Shown piece by piece: positions 1-10,518 of a DNA stretch of 64,000 nt; within the stretch, counting starts at the first letter, position 1; each line of letters opens with the position of its first letter. Source of the DNA: Phaeoceros laevis (Eukaryota; Anthocerotophyta; Anthocerotopsida; Notothyladales); contig JBNGIQ010007638.1 of the NCBI GenBank assembly GCA_049999765.1, positions 30,713 through 94,712 on the forward strand, given 5' to 3'. A program made the position numbers and the translations under genes. Under the pieces are notes generated by a model, which saw only the letters and a program-made list of their open reading frames with translations, was not told the DNA's origin and ran no database searches.

Positions 1-3000
1 CCAACTGGCGGAAATGGCCCTGGTTTCGGGCAATCCCGCGCAAAGTGCCCCAGCTCACTGCATTTCCTACAACGGATTTCGGATAATGGCCGTCTTGGTG
101 GGGGAGTAGCTGGCAATGTAGACTTCGCCACCACCTGCCCCAAACCGGTAACCCGCTTATGCAGCTCCTCCAGCTGCTTAGCAATTTGCTGATTTGAAGG
201 ATAGGCCGCCTCCCCTGCCTTGTCCTTCCCCGAGGCCTCCTTAGCCCCTTTGTCGCCTCCCGACGCCTCTGGTTTCACAGCCTCCTTGGCACTAGACGTG
301 GAGGTGAAAGCCTTCTTCTCCGCCAAGTCATTTAATTCAAGCTCAGCAGCCCATTCGACTGCCTGGTCGAAGGAATTCGGCCGAGGAGCAAAGAGTAATG
401 AGGAGCTCAGGCGCTTCTGTACCAAACGATTTGCCAGTCCTTTGATTAGCTGTCGGATCACCTCCTTGCCACATCCAAACCCAGCTGAGTGGCCGCATGC
501 CACACGGCATCACTGTACGAGTAAACAGTTTCATGCTGACATTGAACCCTGCTTTCAAACATCTGCCGTAGCTGAAACACATCTTTGACTATGAACCGGT
601 TTTCAAATTCGGTCTAGAATTGATGCCAACCTGCTTCCTCCTCCAATGGGTGCTGCTTGAAATGATCCAAGCACTTGCTGAACCACCGAGAGGCTGGGAG
701 CTCTAGGCTCAACTGAATCCAGTCGTAAGCTTGAGCAAAGTCCCATTTGTTCATCCGGATTGCAGAGGACAAATGTTTGAGCCAGAACTCCGCATCCTCC
801 GAGAGAATGGTTGTCTCTACCGCTGAGAATTTGGAGAGCTTTACCAATTGCTTATGGTTTCCCGGAGGTGGACTGCTCAGGGCAGGCATCATTAAGGGAA
901 CAATTTTCGTAGGCCATCGTTGGGCCTGCCTCATTGCTCCCACCCCGAAGTTGCCCCCCAGACTTGCCATTCCGCCACCCAACAAATCTGTCGCACTGCG
1001 ACCCCTGGTCGCTGAGCCGCCGCCGCCGGGCCTCCACCTTGGGCGGCCCAGGCCGGCGCCCAATTGCCCTGCATAGCCGGGACTGGCGCAGCTCCTGGCT
1101 GCCTGCTAATGCCATGGATGCCCTGTCCTCCAGTCATGGAAGCCATTCCTCCCACGCCTGGCGCAGACACCGAGCCACGGCTATTACCATCAGGTCCCGT
1201 CGCCTGGACCCCCGCCACGCCAACTGGTCGCGGCACTTGAAACTGGACCGATGGGTATTTGCACGCTACACCCTGGCCATTTTTTGGTGTCCACCCCCCC
1301 GACATGGTTTTGGTGATTTTTAAAGTACATTTTCACCCTATTCCACTTGTCAAATTGCTGCGAAATGGTACTTTCTAGATTCGTCTCGTTCTCCTCTGTC
1401 AGAATATACTCGAATATTCCTATTCTATACAGTAATGTGAGGTGCTATAGGCCGTTTTCGGCTAAAAGTACCAGCTGTCCACCCCTGTACTACTTGTACT
1501 TTGGAGTCATAAATCGTCATTATTGCACACATGCACTAGCTTTTTAACCTATTTCTTTCTAGCATAGACTAAACATGGTATGAGGAACACAAAAAGTATC
1601 TTTGTAGTATGAGAGTTGAAAATATTTGTAACAAATAAAAATAAAAACTTGCACTAATCATCAAAAGAGAGTACTTCTAAGAACACTCTCTTCAAACCCA
1701 TGTAGAGTATGTGAAAATTATATTGTTTGGACATATATGCAAAAAGATATGAGCATTTATCTCCAACAAATTATGCAGGTGACTGCAAGTACCGCCGCTT
1801 TTGGCCCTACTGTAGTGTGCAAATACCCCGATGGATCCACCCCAATAGGGGGCTGAGTAAGGAGGGGTTGGGCACCTCCCATTACCCCCCCCTGGATTGT
1901 TCCCAACATCCGGCTGAACCCGCGTCCCTCCGGATGCCACCCCGATGGGCACGCCCTGCAGATCTGGAGTTCCCCCGCCTGGGGCTGTCTGCTCATCTGA
2001 CTTCGCCTGCAGCATCGCCTGCAAAATCTGGAAAGCCGTGGTAAAATTTGCCCACTCCTTTGGAGTGATGACCACTTGACCTGTTGCGTTCACCGTGGGC
2101 GGCGCCACATTTATAGGTTGAATTGGGGCCTGTGGTTCCAATCTTGCTGGACTTCTGGGAGCGTCCTGTCGTCGCGGGCCTCCCTGACCTGGCCAAGTAT
2201 TCGATCCGTCCCCAAGCCAGTCCATGTGCGCCCGGCCTCCTCGTCCACCAAAAGGGTTTTGATAAGACAGACCCCCCGGTCGTCTCCATCCTCCCAGGCC
2301 ACCACGCCCTCCTCAGAGGCCGTCTCGATAGCCACGATATGGCTCTCCCAAATCGGGAGAGCTATCAAGATGTCTGGTGGGATTTCTCCATGTTCCCCCT
2401 GGAGAGATTGACCTCCCCCTCCTCCAGACGGTGTCATCAGCCCCCCGGTTCAAGTCTCCCATGTTGCCAACTCCAGGAGTGTCCACTGTCTGCCTGAAGG
2501 CCTGGTACTCCGCTCGACCATCCTGAGCCGAGAAGGACGGCCCCCCATCAACATTCGAAGGGCCTCCGGTATCCCGAGATGACCCCGCCATCGACCTTGC
2601 CTTTTTTAGATAGTGCACCTTCCCTTCCAAAGACCACGCCTCGCTTACACCAAGCCGCGTGCCTAGAGTAGAGGATGTTTGCCCACTCTCCCCGTACCGG
2701 GCCAACAGCGATAGATCGGTGGTCTCCTCAGTGTCTCCCGTGACAGTCCGCTCTGAAGGAGAGGATATCTCGTCCTCCGAATCACAAATTGAAGCCCACC
2801 GCCTCCGTGTTGGTGGATTTTCCACCAAGCTGGGCAGGCCGATGATAACTCCGGCCCCTTCTGCAGTCACGTCAGAGGTCGCTCCGGCCTCCACCACCGC
2901 GCCTGCTCGCAGGCTCCCGTCCTCACTTGGATCAACCTGCAATTGTAGTTGGCGGCATTGGATAGTCTCCACCGCCGACGGTGGCCTCCTCCGCCCTTCC

Positions 3001-3331
3001 TCACCTCGTACAATCGGCCTTTCCGTTCTCCCTTGACGCCACGGTAGCATCAAGCTACAGGATTTGGCCGCCCCCCAATCCCTACTTCTGTCCTAGCCTG
3101 CATGTCCTGCAACCCTCTCCAGACATGCACCGTTAGAAAAATTGTTCAGGGATACAAAATGCCAGCCCAAGAGCGTTCTAACAGCACGCAATCACAAGGC
3201 TGCTCCTCATCTGTGGCCAATGCAACCAACTCTTCTCCGATGGCTTCTGCCAGATCGTCCGCTGTAGGAGTGGAAATCAGGCGAATCACATTGTGCAGGA
3301 AACACCAAATGGCCGCCTGGTGTTCCACCAT
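1..3331 (-). pseudogene. gag polyprotein remnant with CCHC zinc knuckle
   Basis: Overlapping minus-strand open frames (about 3331-3146, 3053-2313, 2225-1840, 1305-931, 1063-614, 582-343) together look like a retrotransposon gag: a Gly/Pro/Gln-rich N-terminal part, a capsid-like part with Trp-rich helices (AEFWLKHL near 810, WFSKCLDHF near 670), and a nucleic-acid-binding knuckle C-x2-C-x4-H-x4-C at 71-30. The pieces lie in different frames, so the gene is not translatable as it stands. The insertion at 1255-1826 interrupts it; with the insertion and one target copy left out, the frames on its two sides agree, which shows the gag was intact at that point when the insertion happened. Gag identity is inferred from the knuckle, composition and position downstream of the primer-binding site. 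Confidence 0.6.
1255..1826. mobile_element. MITE-like non-autonomous DNA transposon (572 bp) nested in gag
   Basis: The ends are inverted repeats: GTATTTGCACGCTACA at 1255 matches the reverse complement of the right end (1826 leftward) at 15 of 16 bases, with weaker similarity beyond. Flanking 8-mers ACCGATGG (1247-1254) and CCCGATGG (1827-1834) match at 7 of 8 and look like a target-site duplication. The interior (about 1320-1790) is much more AT-rich than the GC-rich gag around it and has no plausible transposase. Removing element plus one target copy brings gag frames on both sides into register. An 8-bp duplication would suit a hAT-type element; the superfamily is not established. Confidence 0.65.
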
Positions 3332-3913
3332 CTTGCGGCCGCCTCCTCAGCGCCACCCTCCAGCACTCCTTTCCCGATCGACCCGCACAAGATCGCAGGC
3401 TTTCGTCTCCACCTAGCTCAACCACGGACCCGCCCTCTTTGCATGCAAAACGCAACTCAAGCCAGGCGTGAGAAAAAGCAACGCAACGAAAGCAGCATTT
3501 AACAAACTGTCCTTCGGGATCCCCCCGCCACGTTCTATTATCACATGCACGAACTCACAACCGTGTCGCAGCTTCCACCCCGCCTTCTTCTACCGCCCGT
3601 GGTACTTGTGGACGCCACACGCTCGAGAAGATGGAAAATGAGGTCAAGCCTTACTCTCCAGGACACCGACAAACAGATCGGTACCCACCACAGCAGATCG
3701 ATGTCAGAAATTGGTCGATCCGAGCCAAAATTACCAAGGTGGCACGTCCAGCTTTCCTAATTACTGAGATCTGTACCTCCTAGCACCGCTGACACTTGCA
3801 TGCACTAAGAAAACCGACCGCACCTTGATTTCATCTTGACACCGACCCCGTCCGTCCTCCACTGCCCTCTCCACTCACAAGCCTCTATGGACTAAGAAAT
3901 CACACAAGCCCAA

Positions 3914-3925
3914 GCTCTGATACCA
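3914..3925 (-). other. Primer-binding site (initiator tRNA-Met type)
   Basis: On the minus strand these 12 bases read TGGTATCAGAGC, the classic plant LTR-retrotransposon primer-binding site complementary to the 3' end of tRNA-Met. It lies just inside the putative LTR and upstream of the gag remnant, in the expected order and orientation. It would prime minus-strand DNA synthesis during retrotransposition. Confidence 0.8.
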
Positions 3926-3929
3926 CTCA

Positions 3930-4504
3930 AAAGATACCATTCCCTTAGAAAACACACCAGTTCTGTTAGCCATCCAGCTAGCTGACCTCAATGAGCAGCA
4001 GAAGCATAGCCCATACTATGCTCTGCTGTTGTGAGGGGCTTCTAGAGGCCCGAATGAGGCCGGAAGGCCTCCAACACCTCTAAAACGCCCAGGCCATGGA
4101 CTCGCGAGAGCCCATGCACCCAATTAATGCCTCCGGCTCGCCCGGTTCACCTTCCGCATGCCAGCGCCTTCATGCGTGCTGTGCATGCTCCCCGTGCATC
4201 CGCGCAGCGTCTCCACAAAAGACTTCCAAAAAAAGACCCTTCGCATTCCGCATTCAGCGTTCATAACCCGGGGTTGCCGAGCCACCCAACTAGGCATGGT
4301 GGGCAGCCCCGGACCCTAACCTAATCCCGCTGCCAAATCCCGGCGCCCAATGAGGAAGAATCCCTAATCCTATCGGGACGGGGTTACCCAAGCATCACGC
4401 TCGGGTAGCCCCGCTGCCACCTCATCACCGCCTTAACATAACGGCACTTCAAAAAAGTTTTTCCTACCTAGACCAACAGCTGTTAACATGCGTACTTGTT
4501 AACA
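3930..4504 (-). repeat. Putative 5' LTR of the minus-strand retrotransposon
   Basis: About 575 bp between the primer-binding site and a TGTTAACA start at 4504. No partner LTR is in the window, so both borders are provisional. A diverged direct repeat shared with 5979 onward begins a few bases past 4504, consistent with an insertion boundary there. Confidence 0.45.
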
Positions 4505-4509
4505 CGCCA

Positions 4510-4790
4510 CAAGTAATTGCAGCTAATGACGGACAAATTGCTGTGTCACATCTCAGAGTGTCCAAGTTCTTCGGCTGCGGCACAAAAGTGCTTAATAAAG
4601 TTCCTTCCTTCAAACTCTCTTTTGTGTGAGAAGTGCTGTGACATAATAATGTGTACCATTCCAGAAATTACAGGAGAAACTTTACGAGTGTCTTTCATCC
4701 GAGATCAGTTTGGATGCTCAAATATGTACGAAGGACAAGGACAATATGCACATTAATTCATTCATTCATCACCTTTTGTTAAACAAACCT
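4510..4790. repeat. Diverged direct repeat, copy 1
   Basis: The stretch beginning AGTAATTGCAGCTAATGACG recurs at 5979, and the part from about 4590 (TTCCTTCCTTCAAACTCTC through ATTCATTCATTCATCACC) recurs at 6336-6575 in the same orientation with scattered substitutions. Copy 1 lacks a middle part that copy 2 holds. It starts within a few bases of the putative LTR end. Not identified as a known family. Confidence 0.65.
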
Positions 4791-5230
4791 TTTAAAGGTT
4801 TATTTAACTAAATTAGTGATTCAAAGGCTAGAACCTATGAAAGCATGACTTAAACTGGAAATGTCTGCCAAGAGGTTTATGGTCAAAAAAATTGGCCATT
4901 CAGTTGTTAAGTTAAATATATGAATTTTACCTTTGAAATAATATATTTGCATGGATGGTGTAAAGTCACAAACATCAGTTTTTTGCAATTTTTGTGACAT
5001 AACAATATAAACATGTTTTTCTGCCCTACATGTAAGGATCTCCCATGCTCCAAGGAGGCCACTCTCGCCATGCCCCAAGGAGCCATGTGTTTGGCGGCAC
5101 GGTATTTCAAGGAGTCCACCTGACCACATAGCATTAACATTTCCTTATCCAACATCCTTAGAGTCTTAGTCATTACCCTTTGCGATTCCCAACACAAGAA
5201 AAGTAGTGCAAAGGCAAACAAAGAAGAGGA

Positions 5231-5572
5231 GTGTCGGATATAGGTAATATAACAAAAATGTCTGACATGATTAAGATGGAGGCATATTTGCAACAACTGG
5301 CCATGGAAGGATCGGTTCTAGCACGAATTGTGGAACTCCCATACGATCTTCAAGAATTTGTCGTCTGCCAAATGATGGAAGATGCGAGCTATTGGTACTT
5401 CGCGAGGGATACTCAGGAGCTGCGTCTTGACGCCCCATGTTTCTTTGATTTTATGGGTGACCCCACTTCTACAGACCACAAAGAGGTTGCTGCAGTGCTC
5501 TGCATTCCTGGTCTAGTGAAAAAGATCGTCATTCAATTTGACCACTCGCTAGACGAGTATGGACTTCAATGA
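5231..5572 (+). CDS. Hypothetical 113-aa protein between two direct repeats
   Basis: An ATG-to-TGA frame of 113 residues, acidic, with no recognised domain, signal peptide or membrane segment. Residues about 30-60 (LARIVELPYDLQEFVVCQMM) look like ordinary globular protein. It lies between the two copies of the diverged direct repeat (4510-4790 and 5979-6590), so it may belong to a repeat unit rather than be a host gene. AT-rich DNA follows to 5979 with nothing recognisable. It could be an orphan gene, the relic of a larger one, or chance. Confidence 0.3.
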   Translation: MSDIGNITKMSDMIKMEAYLQQLAMEGSVLARIVELPYDLQEFVVCQMMEDASYWYFARDTQELRLDAPCFFDFMGDPTSTDHKEVAAVLCIPGLVKKIVIQFDHSLDEYGLQ

Positions 5573-5978
5573 ATATTTGAAGAAATGGACACATGGACGG
5601 AGGACGTTTCAAAGCAGTCACAAAGTACAAATGCATCCATGATTATGATGGTTGCTCAACTTGCATTCCAAGTGGGATGGATACATTGAAATGAAAAGAA
5701 AAGGAAAACGATGTTCAAACTCAAAATTGATTTCATGGACATTAGAATAGAATTGTTTACTTCCTTTATAAGTACTTTTCCTTTATTACCACCATAGAGG
5801 CTTGCCAGCTTCAGCAGTAAATAATTATTTTCTAGAAAGTGCCGAATTCACATATTGTATTTTTTAATTTTTAATAATTATTTCAGCAGACTTTATCCTA
5901 AAATACACGTTCAAAATCGATTGCCAAAATATTAAATAATTAATTCGGTACTTGAGCAACTTCATTTCTCAAAGCTAG

Positions 5979-6590
5979 TAATTGCAGCTAATGACGGACA
6001 AGTTGCTTTGTCACATCTCTAGTATTCAATGCCCTGTAACCCACCTTCGTCAATTCTATGTGCATTCCCTCATGAATCCACGTGTGTGTTAAATTCAATT
6101 AAGACTGATTGCCTAATGGCAAGCAAAGTTGAACTGGGACATCAGGTGCACTTTAATGATATCACAGTCGGATTTTTACCACCAGCTGATGTGGGCTTTA
6201 ATGAAGCCCACTATGTCCACCATGAGAGAGTCCAANNNNNNNNNNNNNNNNNNNNNNNNNNNNNNNNNNNNNNNNNNNNNNNNNNNNNNNNNNNNNNNNN
6301 NNNNNNNNNNNNNNNNNNNNNNNNNNNNNNNNNNNTGCTTGATAAAGTACCTTCCTTCAAACTCTCTTTTGTGTGAGAAGCGCTGTAACATAATAATGTG
6401 TACCATTCCAAAAACTACACGAGACACTTCGCGAGTGTCCTTCATCCAAGATCAGTTTGGATGCTCAATGTGTGCGGAGGACAAGGACAATATACGCATT
6501 AATTCATTCATTCGTCACCTTTTGTTTAAGAAGGACAATATACACATTAATTCATTCATTCATCACCTTTTGTTAAATAAACTAGAAGTG
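5979..6590. repeat. Diverged direct repeat, copy 2, containing an assembly gap
   Basis: Second copy of the repeat at 4510-4790, interrupted by 100 N at 6236-6335 and holding extra sequence (about 6030-6235) absent from copy 1. Near its end a roughly 50-bp piece (AAGGACAATATACRCATTAA followed by TTCATTC and a CACCTTTTGTT motif) is tandemly duplicated at about 6482 and 6530. Confidence 0.6.
6236..6335. other. Assembly gap (100 N)
   Basis: Exactly 100 N, the conventional length for a gap of unknown size. It falls inside the second copy of a diverged repeat, a likely reason for the break. Open frames drawn across it have no meaning. Confidence 0.95.
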
Positions 6591-6664
6591 ATTCATCATT
6601 AGAAGGCTTGCATAAAGGTTAGACTAGGTGTAAAGGATAGTTAGCTCTCCACAGTGTAATATAT

Positions 6665-6830
6665 CACATTAAGGTGCTGGGGTCACATCTTTGGTGCTCA
6701 TTAGTATTAAGTTCATACTAGTAGTTAATCTATTCAAATTATATCTATATTACATTAAGGTGCTGGGGTCACACCTTTGGCTGCCCATTAGTATTAAGTT
6801 CATACTAATTTATTCAAATTATGTCTTTCA
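6665..6830. repeat. Two tandem copies of a ~85-bp AT-rich unit
   Basis: The unit begins ATTAAGGTGCTGGGGTCACA and includes CATTAGTATTAAGTTCATAC and TATTCAAATTATRTCT. It appears at about 6669-6750 and again at about 6752-6825. It lies directly upstream of the chromovirus fragment and may be transposon-associated. Confidence 0.6.
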
Positions 6831-6894
6831 AGATTTATAAAAATGATATGCAACCGTTCATGCTCCTCTCCCTCTTCCCTTACGACCTTGGGAG

Positions 6895-7860
6895 CAAATA
6901 TCTTTGGATTTTATAGTCAGATTGCCTGAGACTGATGATGGCTTCAACGCCATCCTGGTGTTTGTTGATAGATTTAGTCGTATGGTGCATTTGGTGCCCA
7001 CTACAGAAAGCTGTACAGCGGAGCAGGCTGCCGATCTCTTAATGCGCAATTATGTGTATAGATTACATGGTCTAGATACTAGGTTCGATTATCTCTGATC
7101 GTGACCCTCGGTTTACTTCGCACTTTTGGCAGGCGATACATGCTGGCTTGGGCACCAAGTTGCTTCTCTCCACAGCATTCCATCCGCAGAGCGACGGAGC
7201 GACGGAGAGGTCGAATCAGCCCATCGAAGACATGCTACGAGCCTATGTGAGTGCCCGACAAGAGCTTTGAGAGAAGTTTCTCCATCTTGTCGAATTCGCA
7301 TTTGATAACGCTGATAATGCCTCTACAGGGGTGAGCCCCTTCTTCTTATGCGGACAGCGTCCTAGGACGTTATTAAATGCTGTCATTCCTGTGCATGCCC
7401 GTGTGAAAGCTGCAACAGATTACCTCCGTGCTCGTGTGCAGGCGCTTCAACTGGCCAGGACACAGGTACAGGAGTTTGCAAGTTATCAGACAGGTGGATT
7501 GGTCCATTTCCTGTGACCAAGGTGGTCGAACCAGCTGCATTTCAGATCCGGCTGCCTCCAAACAGCCGGATTCATAATGTTTTTCATAGTTCTGTTCTCA
7601 AGGCTTACCGCGGTTTGCCTCCTACCAGGCCACAACCGGATCTGACGTATGGGGAGCCCAAATTCGAAGTGGAGGCCATCATTTTTCATCACTTGGTGCG
7701 CCAGCGCTGATAGTTCTTAATCCTTTGGAAGGGTTATCCCTTGGCGGACGCAACCTGGGAGCCGTTGGCAAATTTGGAGCATGATTGTCAAGAGATTCTT
7801 AGCGCTTATGTTCGTCGTCATTGGCTTGCTGTCCCAGGCTTCGAGGGCAAAGCCTCTCCC
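6895..7860 (+). pseudogene. Ty3/gypsy chromovirus fragment: integrase core, GPY-like region, chromodomain
   Basis: Plus-strand pieces of a chromovirus pol C-terminus. An integrase core runs from 6904 ([20 protein letters not shown], then [12 protein letters not shown]), followed after a frame break near 7090 by SHFWQAIHAGL, LSTAFHPQSDG and TERSNQPIEDML (7118-7235). The GVSPFF segment lies near 7330, IHNVFHSSVLKAYRG near 7570, and a chromodomain-like end (LWKGYPLADATWEPLANL) at 7718-7775. Stops at about 7098 and 7270 and several frame changes show decay. Protease, reverse transcriptase and RNase H are absent, so this is a 3' fragment. It is on the opposite strand from the element at 1-4504. 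Confidence 0.8.
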
Positions 7861-7988
7861 CCCGGGTGTAGTTGTTTTAGGATCATGGTTACCCTCCTTT
7901 AGTTACCTTACTCTAGTCAGGGTAGCTGCTAGTTACGTGCCGACATGTGTCGCTGCTCCGGACAACCATTCTTCCATAATTGCGTCGA

Positions 7989-8061
7989 GCCGCTGCTCTT
8001 GTTCCGAATCCATCCCTTTTGGTACCCTGCCATGCTGCTGCTCTTGTTCCGAATCCATCCC
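7989..8061. repeat. 25-bp direct repeat downstream of the chromovirus fragment
   Basis: GCTGCTCTTGTTCCGAATCC with its ATCCC continuation occurs at about 7990 and again at about 8037, 47 bp apart. It sits where the 3' untranslated part or LTR of the chromovirus would be. No LTR pair was found. Confidence 0.6.
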
Positions 8062-10518
8062 TTGATTTCCTCTTGGCAATTTCCGGGAGTAAAGCTACTT
8101 AGAGGACTTAAAGCGGTCTTGTAGTAGTAAGGTAATGATGGTGTTTAGCCGACTCCACCAATGGGATTCGAACACCCCGCCAGGTTTTTCGGCCGGCAAC
8201 CAGGAGCTCCCCATCCATCTTGAAGTGGGAGGAAGGTAGGGTGTTTTATAACTTTTATTGTGATCGACTGAAAACCCTAAATATGGGCTTCTCATGCGAT
8301 GCCAGAACTCCATAGTAACTTTCTTCCCGGTCCGGCAAAGTAACTTACTTAACCCTTTTTTGCAGACAGTACAGATATTCGACGATTTGCCCTTGGATCT
8401 GGCATATCTTATGCATTTCGCCTCCATTTTTGCTGAGCCTCATGTCAGAATGTGCCTCTTGGTTCCGTCTTTCCAACCATACTACATGTGGATGGAACAA
8501 GATTAATTATCGTGATAAAAATGCTGCTAAAGATGCGGAAAATGAGGTATTGACCTCCTTCAGCCCGCGTTGGTCACCAGGATTCCCGGGATGGCAAGTT
8601 TCACCAGCCTTGCAGCCTAACCACGAGCTGACCACAGCTGCTGCTGAGGCCGTGCCCCGCAACATGGCCCCCTGAAGTGGACTACGTTTTAGGGCTCCCG
8701 TGTTCGCCCACGAAAAAGGGTTCAAGGAATAGAGGCTTCAATTTGGCTTTTCAAATTTGAAGGGGCAAAATATTTCCCGCTAGTAGGGCTCAACGGGCAC
8801 GTAGCCGGGACCTGTAGGTTTACGCTGGATCCTTTAGCTTCTGAATGTCATCAAAGTAGCAAAGGGAATCCCTAGCACATCATACCAGGCTGTCTCCTCC
8901 GACAGTGACATGTTGGTGATGCGAGATGAGGTTATGTGAAAAGGAATCACCCCTTTACTAGGCATGTGCCCTGCCATGGGGGTTCGAGTGTCACTGGTTT
9001 CTAGTAGTTCTAGAGTCTGCAGTTCCCAACACCAACACCGCCCCGGTGTGCAGCCCGATGATCATACATAGCATGATATCTGGATAAATACAGTAGATGG
9101 ATAAGAAAATGGGAAATCCCACAGCACCGGATAAAAAGGAAAAGGGACAAGCCACACCACTGGTCGCTTCCAAACTCCAAGCGTGCAAAACGGTCGTCAC
9201 GCGATGCATTGGTTCGAGGAAGAGGGGCGACTTTGGAGCGAAAGGGCAGGGTCGGGAAAGCGCCAGAAGCGGGTGGGCCTGCCCGACCGCACGCCAAGAC
9301 CGAGATCCATCCCCGGCCAAGCTTGGCACGCTCAGGAGATACAAGAGATCTTCCACGCGAGCAATCTTGAAAAGAGCGCGATTTCGTTTCCAGGCCCAGA
9401 CCGGGCCGGGCCCCGAGCCAGGCCAGGCCAGGCCCGGGTCGGGCCGGGTAACCGGGTTAGGTCTGGCGACTTTCCGTCCCACCCCACCCGGCCTGGCTCG
9501 TGTCGCACAGAGCCAGCTCACATACTTGAATGCGAGAAATGATTCATACGTGCCGCCTCTGCTGCACCGGTTTCCGTACCACGGAACAGATAACGGGCTT
9601 GCTGTGAGCCACTCCTCTCTCCTTGGCGCACAGACGGAACGGGGTGGGAGTGGGCCGATGGTCCGATGGGCCGGGCCAACCGGGTCCGTAACTAATCGCG
9701 TGACGGCTCATGCGGAAGGAACAAATCATGGAAGGGAGCAGCCCATCATCCGCAATGATCGCCCTTCTCACGACTCATCACCGCACCCTGCATGATGGCA
9801 TCGTAAATCATGATTACCGACTGCCCCCGTTTACACGCCTCGACAGATGCCGGCATGCCATGCATGGCGGCATGCTTCGATGGCATGTATGATTGGAGAG
9901 GGGGCAGCGTTTTTGTCCACGGCGCCCATTTAGTAACCATTTCACGGGATTCGGCAATCCGAAGGTGGGCTCCAGGCCCCGCCCATTGGTCGCGGCCCAC
10001 GTCAGCCGCCACGCAACATATCCGACTGCACCTTATTATGCCGCGCCTTTATGACCCCTGAAATTCCCCCCCAACCCGGGGGCCCCCCAACTTCTAAATT
10101 TGTTTAATGGCTCCACAGGCAGCGTGGGGCCCGTGGGTCCCTCCTGTCCTCTGCATTTGCCGTGCTCTGGCGTGGTCACATTGCCACCCGCCCCGTCTTG
10201 CTCAATGGAAGAAGAGGCCAGGACCTCACGGGAAGGCCCCAGCCCAACCCGCACCATGGCCCAACCCCCGCCTCGCCTTTATGTCGCATTCACTCAGTCA
10301 GGCTTTAGGGTTTACGGCAAAGCCATGTACGTGCTCTAAACCCCGCTGGCGTCTAGTCGCGCTGCAATGAAGCCGACCGGCACTGGCAGCGCCGGAGAGC
10401 AGCAGCAGCAGGAGCGCCTGGCTCTGCGCCTGCTGCACCTTCTCCGCCCCGTCCTCCTTGTCCTCCCTCATCACAATCCTCGGCCGAGAATGCTCCAAGA
10501 ACGACGAGGAGGAGGAGC
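8062..10518. other. Non-coding stretch; upstream region of the ERECTA-like gene
   Basis: No convincing gene. 9380-9450 is a GC-rich tract built from GGGCC/CAGGCC motifs, which inflates chance open frames on both strands (for example 9097-9795). The minus strand near 8170 has a tRNA B-box-like GTTCGAATCCC but no cloverleaf. About 10100-10518 is GC-rich and probably promoter or 5' UTR of the receptor kinase. Confidence 0.5.

Larger units (their letters stand above)
1..4504 (-). mobile_element. LTR retrotransposon, 5' half, decayed, running off the left edge
   Basis: Read on the minus strand this is the 5' half of an LTR element: a putative LTR (about 4504 to 3930, starting TGTTAACAAG), a tRNA-Met-type primer-binding site (3925-3914), a leader, then a gag-like region reaching a CCHC zinc knuckle at 71-30. 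Pol would lie left of the window. The gag frame is broken by several shifts and by a nested 572-bp insertion (1255-1826), so the copy is inactive. The 5' LTR border rests on the TG start and on homology to the 5979 repeat beginning just beyond it; the 3' LTR border before the primer-binding site is uncertain. Superfamily is not certain without pol; the gag and knuckle style would fit Ty3/gypsy. Confidence 0.7.

Noticed and set aside
6029-6602. Frames running through the N gap at 6236-6335
   Set aside because: They include runs of unknown residues and merely bridge an assembly gap inside a repeat.
8140-8215. tRNA-like sequence on the minus strand (GTTCGAATCCC B-box)
   Set aside because: I could not fold an acceptor stem, D-arm and anticodon arm around it; it may be a SINE-like remnant, but evidence is insufficient.
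9097-9795. 232-codon plus-strand frame rich in Gly, Pro and Arg
   Set aside because: It overlaps a GC-rich GGGCC/CAGGCC tract, has no domain, and the opposite strand is equally open; best explained by base composition.
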